NCBI GenBank assembly: GCA_014360685.1
Contig: JACIXB010000009.1
Location: forward strand, 44,661 to 108,660
DNA: 64,000 nucleotides
Source: Actinomycetota bacterium
GTDB taxonomy: Bacteria; Actinomycetota; Geothermincolia; Geothermincolales; RBG-13-55-18
Direction: 5' to 3'
The translations under genes were made by a program, and so were the position numbers. The notes beneath the pieces were generated by a model. The model was not told the origin of the DNA, made no database searches, and was given only the letters and a program-made list of their open reading frames with translations. Positions 1-7,700 of this stretch are shown here, piece after piece; positions within the stretch are counted from its first letter, which is position 1; each line of letters starts with the position of its first letter.

Positions 1-1999
1 CACCACCGAGGTCCTGCGCAATTATTTAGACAATCCGGCATCCGTTGATCCTCGATATCCTAGCCACGCTTGGGAGGCGGCGCTGCGCCACCGTTTCTTC
101 CACTGGCCCCTGGAGTTCCCCGAGGTCTTCGAGAAGGGGGGCTTCGACGTGGTGCTCTGCAACCCCCCGTGGGAGTTGATACAGCTTCAGGAGAAAGAAT
201 TCTTTGCGCATAGGGACCCGCATATTGCCTCGGCTCCAAATTCGAATGCTCGTAAAAAGATGATAAAGGAACTCCAGATACGCAAACCCGCCTTATGGCG
301 GGAATATCTGGATTCTTTACATCTTGCCGATGCAACAAGAAAATTTCTACGTAAATCGGGGAGATTCCGTCTTACCTCGAGCGGAAGGATAAATCATTAT
401 TCCGTCTTCTCCGAGCTCTTCAGCGGGTTGATCAACCCGGACGGCAGGGCGGGAGTGGTGGTGCCCACCGGCATCGCCACCGACGACACCAACAAGGAGT
501 TTTTCTCCCACCTGGTGAATAAGGGCTACCTGGCCAGCCTCTACGACTTCGAGAACCGGGATAAGATCTTTCCGGCGATTCACAGCAGACAGAAGTTCTC
601 CCTCCTCACCCTCAAGGGCGACGGCGCCGAAGCTGGTAAGCCGGCGCGCTTCGCCTTCTTCCTCACCCGCGCCTCCCAGCTCAGGGACGAGCGGCGGGTT
701 TTAGAGCTCACCGCCGAGGACTTCGCCCTCCTCAACCCTAACACCCGCACCTGCCCCGTCTTCCGCACCCGCCAGGACGCCGAGCTCACCAGGTACATCT
801 ACCAGAGGGTGCCGGTACTGGTGAACGAGGCCACGGGCGAAAACCCCTGGGGTGTCACTTTTAAACAAGGTTTATTCAACATGTCAGACGACTCCCACCT
901 CTTCCACACCCGAAGCGAGCTCGAGGAAGCCGGCTTCCGCCTCCACGGCAACCGCTTCGTCAAGGGCGAAGGCGCCAAGCGCGAAGTCTGGCTCCCCCTA
1001 TACGAAGCGAAGATGATTCACCAGTTCGACCACCGCTTCGGCACCTACGAAGGCATGAACCGACGCACCAACACGCAGATTGCCACCCCAACCCCTGAGC
1101 AGCATGCCGACCCTTGTTACTTGGTTGAGCCATGGTACTGGGTGGAACAAGAGGAAGTAAATACAAGATTAGGCGAATATGGAAGAAAATGGCTTTTAGG
1201 CTTTCGCGACATCGCAAGGGCAACCGATGAGCGCACCGCCATCTTCACCGTTATCCCAAAAACCGGAGTTGGAGACACTCTACCGTTACTGATTGTTAAA
1301 AACCTAAAAACGCTTTTTGTTTCCTCTATTCTCTCTAACTTCAATGCTGTAATCCTAGATTTCATAGCTAAACAGAAAATTGCTGGAACACACCTGAATT
1401 TTTTCTATGTCGAGCAATTCCCAATCTTGGGCGCTTCAAATCTTGATGTTAGCTATTTGAATTTGATAATTCCCAGATTTTTAGAACAAATCTACACCTC
1501 CTGGGACATCAAGCCTTTCGCCGATGACGTGTGGCGTGAGGCCGATGAGGATCTCCGGAAGGCCATCCGAACCCAATGGGAGGAGAACAAACGGGCCACG
1601 GGAGGCCATACCTGGGATCCTCCCGAGTGGACGGAGATCGCCGAGGACGGCATCCACCTCCCTCCCTTCAAGTGGGACGAGGAGCGTCGTGCCCGCCTGC
1701 GCGCCCAGCTGGACGCCATCTACGCCAGGCTATACGGCCTCAACCGCAAGCAGCTCCGCTACATCCTCGACCCCGCTGACCTCACCGAGAAGGAGCTGGA
1801 GGACATCCTCGACGACTATGAGGAGGTGGAGGACCCTCTGGACGAGGAAGCCTACCGCCGCCGCTGCGAGGCCTCCACCTTCCCCGGCGAGACCTTCCGC
1901 GTCCTCAAGGAAAAGGAGATCAGGAAATACGGCTTCTACCGCACCCGCCGTCTGGTCCTCGAGGCATGGGAGAGGTTGAACGAGAGGGATCGGAAATGA
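1..1999 (+). CDS. Eco57I-type adenine-specific DNA methylase (5' partial)
   Basis: The reading frame is open from base 2, so the gene starts before the window; about 665 C-terminal residues are visible. The segment ending in 'VVLCNPPWE' (bases about 137-175) carries the NPPW motif IV of N6-adenine methylases of the Eco57I / type IIG class. The usual downstream pieces follow: 'GVVVPTGIATDD', a target-recognition-like region with 'KMIHQFDHRFGTYEG', and 'QKIAGTHLNFFYVEQFPIL'. The SAM-binding motif I must lie outside the window. The C-terminus (LYGLNRKQLRYILDP) is typical of these large restriction-modification or BREX/DISARM-like methylases. It modifies DNA in the cytoplasm and probably marks self DNA. 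It is the first visible gene of a plus-strand operon, and the next gene overlaps its stop by 4 bases (ATGA). Whether it also cleaves DNA cannot be judged without the N-terminus. Confidence 0.85.
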   Translation, partial: TTEVLRNYLDNPASVDPRYPSHAWEAALRHRFFHWPLEFPEVFEKGGFDVVLCNPPWELIQLQEKEFFAHRDPHIASAPNSNARKKMIKELQIRKPALWREYLDSLHLADATRKFLRKSGRFRLTSSGRINHYSVFSELFSGLINPDGRAGVVVPTGIATDDTNKEFFSHLVNKGYLASLYDFENRDKIFPAIHSRQKFSLLTLKGDGAEAGKPARFAFFLTRASQLRDERRVLELTAEDFALLNPNTRTCPVFRTRQDAELTRYIYQRVPVLVNEATGENPWGVTFKQGLFNMSDDSHLFHTRSELEEAGFRLHGNRFVKGEGAKREVWLPLYEAKMIHQFDHRFGTYEGMNRRTNTQIATPTPEQHADPCYLVEPWYWVEQEEVNTRLGEYGRKWLLGFRDIARATDERTAIFTVIPKTGVGDTLPLLIVKNLKTLFVSSILSNFNAVILDFIAKQKIAGTHLNFFYVEQFPILGASNLDVSYLNLIIPRFLEQIYTSWDIKPFADDVWREADEDLRKAIRTQWEENKRATGGHTWDPPEWTEIAEDGIHLPPFKWDEERRARLRAQLDAIYARLYGLNRKQLRYILDPADLTEKELEDILDDYEEVEDPLDEEAYRRRCEASTFPGETFRVLKEKEIRKYGFYRTRRLVLEAWERLNERDRK

Positions 2000-2505
2000 A
2001 GGGGATCGGGAAAGGGCATGGAGAGATCGTCTATTTCGCCTATGGCTCCAACATGCCCGAGAGCAGGATGAGAGAAAGGACCCCGTCCGCCGTGGCTTTG
2101 GTCGTCTGGAAGCTGGAGGGCATGAGGGTGGCCATGAACAAGAAAGGATGGAACGACTCGGAGAAAGCGAACCTCGTGGAGGATCCGGGAAGCGTCGTTT
2201 ACAGCACCCTCTACAGAATCGATTCATCCGAGCTTCCACGTCTGGATAGCGCGGAGGGAGGCTACGAACGCCGTTCCTTCAAGGCTGTCTTTGGTGACGA
2301 GATCGTGGAAGCGCAGGTATATATCTCCCGAGAGATAACCGAAGCGCCTGTCGCCTGGGATTGGTATAAAGACATTATCTTGAAAGGTGCAAAGGAACAC
2401 GGGCTTCCTGGGTCTTACATCCAATATTTAGAAAGCCTGCCCAGCAAGCCATGTTCGGAGAATAGCAACGGTCAGAGACTGAGCGGGGAATACCGAGGGG
2501 GTTGA
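1996..2505 (+). CDS. gamma-glutamylcyclotransferase-like (GGCT/AIG2 fold) protein
   Basis: About 169 residues. The glycine-rich YGSN signature of GGCT-like proteins is at residues 16-19 (YFAYGSN). The Glu of 'LDSAEGGYERR' (residue 87) matches the catalytic acid of the family. GGCT enzymes turn gamma-glutamyl substrates into 5-oxoproline, but small family members near restriction-modification genes often have unknown substrates. I chose the ATG at 1996 because it overlaps the methylase stop as ATGA with a purine-rich leader; an in-frame ATG at 1966 would extend it by 10 residues. It is translationally coupled to both neighbours (TGATG at 2503-2507), so it belongs to the defence-type operon. 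A role there is inference. The C-terminal 20 residues are low in structure. Confidence 0.75.
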   Translation: MKGIGKGHGEIVYFAYGSNMPESRMRERTPSAVALVVWKLEGMRVAMNKKGWNDSEKANLVEDPGSVVYSTLYRIDSSELPRLDSAEGGYERRSFKAVFGDEIVEAQVYISREITEAPVAWDWYKDIILKGAKEHGLPGSYIQYLESLPSKPCSENSNGQRLSGEYRGG

Positions 2506-3080
2506 TGGACATGCCGAGAAAGCTGGAGAACGACGTGGTGCTGGCCTTCGAGGTACTGCTGGAGGAGATCGAGGGGGCGGTGAACTCCCTGAACCAGATG
2601 GGGGCGGAGGCCTTTGAGAAGGGCGACTACAGTCTGGCCAGAGACCTGATAGACAAGGGATCGCGGATGGCCTCCTTCCGGGAAAAGGTGCAGAACCTGC
2701 AGAAGGAGTGGAAGAACCTTTTCGCTCCTTCGCCTAAGCCGAGAAGGGTCGTGAAGGAAAGGCTAAAGAGGGGCATGAGAACGCCCGAGGATTTCTTCCG
2801 GGAGCCCATCCTGACCGTGCTCCTGGAGATGGGAGGGTCGGCGCCCATGTCCGAGGTGTTGGATAGGGTGTACGAGAAGGTCAAGGCCAGCCTGAACAAG
2901 TACGACCTGCAGCCCTTGCCGTCCGATCCCCAGAGCATACGCTGGCGAAACACGGCCCAGTGGTGCCGCAACACCATGGTAAGGGAAGGTTTGCTACGGT
3001 CTGATTCGCCACGGGGCACCTGGGAGCTCTCCGAGGAAGGAAGAAGGCAGGCGATGCTCTTGCGAAAGGAGAACACGTGA
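2505..3080 (+). CDS. Mrr_N-type winged-helix protein
   Basis: About 191 residues. Residues 1-70 are predicted helical and charged. From about residue 88, 'RTPEDFFREPILTVL' begins a winged-helix domain of the Mrr N-terminal type, ending with 'TWELSEEGR', the usual closing strand and helix of that domain. In type IV restriction enzymes this domain precedes an Mrr nuclease, but no nuclease domain follows here, so it is a stand-alone DNA-binding or adaptor protein. The start is the ATG at 2505, coupled to the previous stop (TGATG) and preceded by GAGGGGG; the ATG at 2511 is an alternative. The next gene follows after about 30 bases. A regulator or a recognition subunit of the surrounding defence operon are both possible. 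Confidence 0.7.
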   Translation: MDMPRKLENDVVLAFEVLLEEIEGAVNSLNQMGAEAFEKGDYSLARDLIDKGSRMASFREKVQNLQKEWKNLFAPSPKPRRVVKERLKRGMRTPEDFFREPILTVLLEMGGSAPMSEVLDRVYEKVKASLNKYDLQPLPSDPQSIRWRNTAQWCRNTMVREGLLRSDSPRGTWELSEEGRRQAMLLRKENT

Positions 3081-3109
3081 ATTGACCTCGGTTAATGCGT
3101 GGGAGGCAG

Positions 3110-4519
3110 ATGACGCCCTTGGAGGAGAGGTTCGAGGTATCCAACCCCGCCATTGAAAAGGACGCGGAATGGATTCCCGACATAAGCGAGATCTGGAAAT
3201 CCGACACGAGCACCTACAAGTACGTGAAGAACTTCCTGGAAAGACTGCGGTCAAGGAGGGCGGTTTCGGATGAGGAAGAAGAGAGGATTGAAAATGCCAT
3301 AAGCCGCTTGGAAAAGATCGTCGATTATCCGCTCACCGCCCTGGAGGTATCCCCCTCGGTGGACGAGGACCAGGTGGCGGAGATCTTCGTCAGGATAAAC
3401 AGTAAGGGCACTCCCCTCAACCAGGCCGATTTCATACTTACCTTGATGTCCGTGTTCTGGGACGACGGCAGAGCCGAGTTGGAGGATTTCTGCCGAAGGG
3501 CGAAGGCACAGCCCTTGGATAATCAACCATCGCCTTTCAACCACTACATAAAGCCCAACCCGGATCAACTCCTGCGCGTGAGCGTGGCCCTGGGGTTCAG
3601 GCGCGCGCGCCTGGAGTACGTGTATTCCCTTCTTCGCGGAAAGGATCTGCAAACGAAACAATTTTCGATCGAACAACGGGAAAGACAGTTCGAAGTTCTC
3701 CGTGAGGCCCAAAAATACACTCTCAAACTCCACAACTGGCATGATTTTTTCAAGGTCATAAGGAGCGCGGGGTATCCGAGCGACAGGATAATATCTTCGC
3801 ACAACACCATCCTCTACACATATGCCCTGTGGCTCATTGGCAAGCGAGACTTCGAGGTAAACGATCGCGAGTTGCGCAAGCTCATGGCCCGCTGGTTCTT
3901 CATGTCCGCGCTCACCGGTCGTTATACCGATTCTCCCGAGGCGCGCATGGAGCAGGACATGGCCATGTTGAGGGGCTTGAGCGCTCCGGAGCATTTCGTC
4001 GGGGCCTTGAACCGGCAGATAGATGTGGTCTTGACCAACGACTTTTGGGAGGTGACCCTCCCCAACCAGTTGGAGACGGCCGCAGCCCAGAACACGGGCC
4101 AGTTCGCCTTTTTCGCTGCCCTGTGCCTACTTGATGCCAACGTCCTCTACTCCAATATGAAGGTGAAGGATCTGCTTGACCCCACCACGAAATCCAGCAA
4201 GGCGGCATTGGACCGGCATCACCTTTTCCCGCGTGCTTACCTGAAGTCCATGGGCATCACCGACCGCAGGTCGATCAACCAGGTGGCCAACTACACCCTG
4301 GTGGAGTGGAAGGACAACGTCTCCATTTCCAATAAGCCACCAAGGGAATACGCGCCCCAAATGGAAAGATACTTCACCGATGAAGAACTGGCGAAGATGT
4401 ACGAATGGCACGCCCTTCCCGAAAGGTGGTACGAGATGGATTACAGGGATTTCCTGGAAGAAAGGCGGAGGCGCATAGCCCAGGTGATAAGAAAGGGATA
4501 CATGCGGTTATTGAACTGA
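3110..4519 (+). CDS. DUF262/GmrSD family protein lacking its N-terminal half
   Basis: About 469 residues. It starts at 'MTPLEERFEV', which in full-length DUF262 proteins lies roughly 120 residues in, after the DGQQR nucleotide-binding and cleavage motif. The following 'VDEDQVAEIFVRINSKGTPL' is typical of the family. Near the C-terminus, 'DRHHLFPRAYL' (from about residue 368) plus 'SINQVANYTL' forms the HNH-like nuclease motif. The frame is closed by TGA at 3083-3085, just upstream, and the preceding gene does not encode the missing part. The ATG at 3110 has a GGGAGGC ribosome site, so the remainder may be translated. It is either a decay product or a naturally HNH-only subunit. Intact DUF262 proteins couple NTP hydrolysis to cleavage of (often modified) phage DNA. 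A full-length relative lies at 29410-31110. Confidence 0.8.
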   Translation: MTPLEERFEVSNPAIEKDAEWIPDISEIWKSDTSTYKYVKNFLERLRSRRAVSDEEEERIENAISRLEKIVDYPLTALEVSPSVDEDQVAEIFVRINSKGTPLNQADFILTLMSVFWDDGRAELEDFCRRAKAQPLDNQPSPFNHYIKPNPDQLLRVSVALGFRRARLEYVYSLLRGKDLQTKQFSIEQRERQFEVLREAQKYTLKLHNWHDFFKVIRSAGYPSDRIISSHNTILYTYALWLIGKRDFEVNDRELRKLMARWFFMSALTGRYTDSPEARMEQDMAMLRGLSAPEHFVGALNRQIDVVLTNDFWEVTLPNQLETAAAQNTGQFAFFAALCLLDANVLYSNMKVKDLLDPTTKSSKAALDRHHLFPRAYLKSMGITDRRSINQVANYTLVEWKDNVSISNKPPREYAPQMERYFTDEELAKMYEWHALPERWYEMDYRDFLEERRRRIAQVIRKGYMRLLN

Positions 4520-4708
4520 TCCGGTCAACCCGCTAGGTCGCTATTTAGAGGTTCCGAGAGGGCCTTGGCTATTCCCTTTCCAGCAGAGCAGTTGTGAGTT
4601 AGCGGCTTAAAAAGAAAGTTTGCATCACATGGCATAATATATATAATAAGTGACACCAAAGTTTGAACGTATGCTTGAAGGGCAACTAAGGTCTTATTAG
4701 GTGACAAG
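4520..4708. other. AT-rich intergenic gap with promoter
   Basis: No gene is visible. The stretch is clearly more AT-rich than its flanks and separates the small operon from the giant ATPase gene. It holds the promoter listed separately. No terminator hairpin was found after the truncated DUF262 gene. Confidence 0.6.
4620..4647 (+). promoter_or_regulatory. sigma70-type promoter of the giant ATPase gene
   Basis: TTGCAT (4620-4625) is followed by a 16-base spacer and a perfect TATAAT (4642-4647). The predicted start, near 4654, leaves a leader of about 55 bases that contains the AGGTGA ribosome site at 4699-4704. The giant gene may therefore be transcribed independently of the methylase operon. 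Confidence 0.6.
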
Positions 4709-7700
4709 ATGGAAATAAACCCCTCTACCCTTAGCGCAAGGCTCATTGCCTTGGAGAACCTCATCGACAAAGCGAAAGAATCGCTTCAAAACCTTCACGA
4801 AAAACTGGGCGCAAACATAGATGAGGCGTGTAGGTTGTTCAAGGAATTCACCTCACTGATGAAAAAGGTGGAGGAGGATTACTTTTCGCTTTGTCGCGTG
4901 GTAAGAGAAAAAGCGCAGGAGTTGGATATCAAGTCACCCCATTCCTTCGAAAGCTCCTTGCCGCTTCCCTTGCTGAAGGAGCTCATTTCGGCGATCGAGA
5001 GAAAGATGGAAAAGATCAAGGGCGCGAGTGGCGCAAAATCCAATATATTGCAGGTTTTGGAAAAGGCCACACATATAAACTCGCTCCAACCGGACGAAGA
5101 AATAGAGGATGCGCTGGAGAACGTGAGGAAGCTGTGCGGTGAAGTCAGGGATGCCGTTGAAAAGCTCTTACCGGATGGCATCGGAGAATTGAAAAAGATC
5201 GAGGAAAGCGTCCGGAACAAGGAACATCCCGTAAGTGCGCTGGTATGGTTCGTGGATGAAAACAGGCCCGCGGATACCGATATCGAGGAAAAGCTTTTCG
5301 ATATAGTGAAGAATGAGTTTGGGTTTAAACTTGCCGCGGCAGCCATTAAGGGTCAGCTCAAATCGGAGACGCCCGTCAGGGATACTGCACAAGTAATGGA
5401 AGACCCGGAAATAGTCGAAGCCAAGGAAGAGGAAACCCAAGCGCCACAGGCGGAGGAGGCCCAAGCGGAACCGAAAGTAGAAGCTGTTCCCGGGTGCCAG
5501 GAATCGGAAGAGGCAAGGCCTGGTAATGATGGAGGGGCGGCACAGAAAGTCTTGGTCCTGGAAGAGGAGGAGACCGCCAAGCGAACTCCGGTGATTGCGG
5601 AAGAGCTCAAGAGGGAGGAAAAACCAGAGACTCAAAGGATTGAAATCAAGGTATCTCCCGAGAAACCCATCGAGGAAATCGCGAAGGAAATACTGGAATC
5701 GGAAGATGGGCGTGCAGAACGGCTCCTGCATGCGGTGCTGAAAACGATAAGCGAGGGCAGGTTTGCCCTATCCTACTGGTTGGCGAAGGTGGCCGAGGAA
5801 GAGGGCCTTGAGATCGCCTTTCCCAGCTGGATTCCCGAAGTGCTGGAGATTTTGCCGGTTTTCGGGGGATACAGTGCAGAGATCACCGAGTTCTTGAGGG
5901 ATAGGTACAAGCACTACAACCCGGGGATTCTTGATGACGAAGACAACGAGAAAAAACAGGCCATGTCCATTTTGCTTTTCTCCACGGCCATCAAGCCGGC
6001 ATTGGTGGCTCCCCATATTGGCGCTTCGGGTATGCTTCGCAGTCTGCGAAATCTTCCCGACAGCATGTACGACCTGAGCTTGGCTGTGGCCGATTGCTCT
6101 GACAGGGGGATCGTGTTTCATCCGGATGTGATCTCCAGCGTCGTGGACGAACTTCAAACCCAGATGCGCCTGAAGGATATTGCCGAGAGGGCGAGTGGAT
6201 GGCTGAAGGAGGCAAGGGATAGGAAGAACATATTCCAGAAAGCGGGGAGCCTGTGGCGTTACTGGTTTACCCCTGGTAAATTGCTGCACGGACTCCTTAC
6301 GCCGGTGGCGGAAAATGACGGGCGGAAGGCGAAAGAAGTCCAAGCCCTTATCCAGTCAATAGAAGATGAAAAAAGCTTTCAGAGGATCATTGAAAACACC
6401 CTGAAAGAAATCAGGAAAACCGGAAAGCCGATAAGGATCGAAGCAAAGGCGCTGAGGCAAATCAAAATGCACGCCAACGAAGCGGTGGACATCGCCAGCG
6501 AGTGGCTGAATCTTTTAAGGATGGAAGACAGTGGAAAGGACCAGGAAAGGGTCGGTACCGTCCGGCGTGAGTGGCAAAAGATCAAGGTATTGCTGGACAG
6601 GGCACTGGAGGATATAAGGGCCCTCGACGATAGTCGTAGCGCCTGGATGGCCGCGGCGAAGAAAGCATGCGTCCTCATGCTGGAGGATCTCGTGGATTAC
6701 CTCGAAAACGGTAGTTACAGGCCGGCTACCGGGTTGTTGCCCCTTCCATTTCTCAGGCTACCCTTGCTTCGCATGAAGGGCTGGCCGGAGGGTTTGCCGA
6801 AGCCCCTTGATGAAGACTGGGTTCCACCTCTGTCGTTGTTGTTGAAATGCCTGTCGGAGCCGCTCTATGGACCCGAAGAGGCAGCGGCTAGATTAATGGA
6901 AAGAGGGCGTTTCGACTTGCTGGCGGAACTCGTGAAGGTCCATGAAAAGGTCCGACTCGGGAGCATCGTCGAGCCGCGTAGTATCCAAGAATCTAAAAGA
7001 GCATTTAGGATCCGGTTGAGCGAAGAGGTGTCCAGGGTCCGCCAGGTGGTGGAAGAGGCAGTCTTGGTGGATGCGATCGACGATGTGGCCAGATCGGCGT
7101 TCATGCAGGTATTGGAATCACTGGCAAGTGAAGGAGTGGAGGATTACGAGTCGGCGTTCGTTAGGTTGCGAGAGATAGAAAAGAAAGTTGAGGAAAGCAA
7201 GCAAAGGCTTAAGGGAGACCTGGAGAAGCGGCTTGAGGCCATAGATAACAAGGATGAAGAAAAAACACGCATAAGAAACGCGTTGGATCAGAGCGATTTC
7301 GCCGTGGCGAGCGAACTGATCGAGATGCTCGAAAAGGGCGAGACGATAGAGGAAGCCTCTAAACTTGAAAGGGAAGATTATTTCGAGTTCTTCAAAAACA
7401 TCTCGAAACTGGAAGCGATTTTGGTTGATAACGAGGGTTCGAGCCATGCCGCGCAAAGGATCGCAGATATACTGAGAAGTAAGAGGCAGATAGGAAGCAT
7501 CGACCTGGCTAGGTTGACGAGCGGCAACATAAGAGACGCCGAGAGGCTTTTGAATTCGTGGTTTTTCCTTAAAAAGGGGCCGGGCGGCGAAACAATCGCC
7601 GTGTTGAGGGACATACTCCTGAGCGCTGGATTCGACGCCGAAACGATCGAGCCGGCAAGGATCATCAATAAGAATGCACGAACGTATAGGTTGCGGACGG

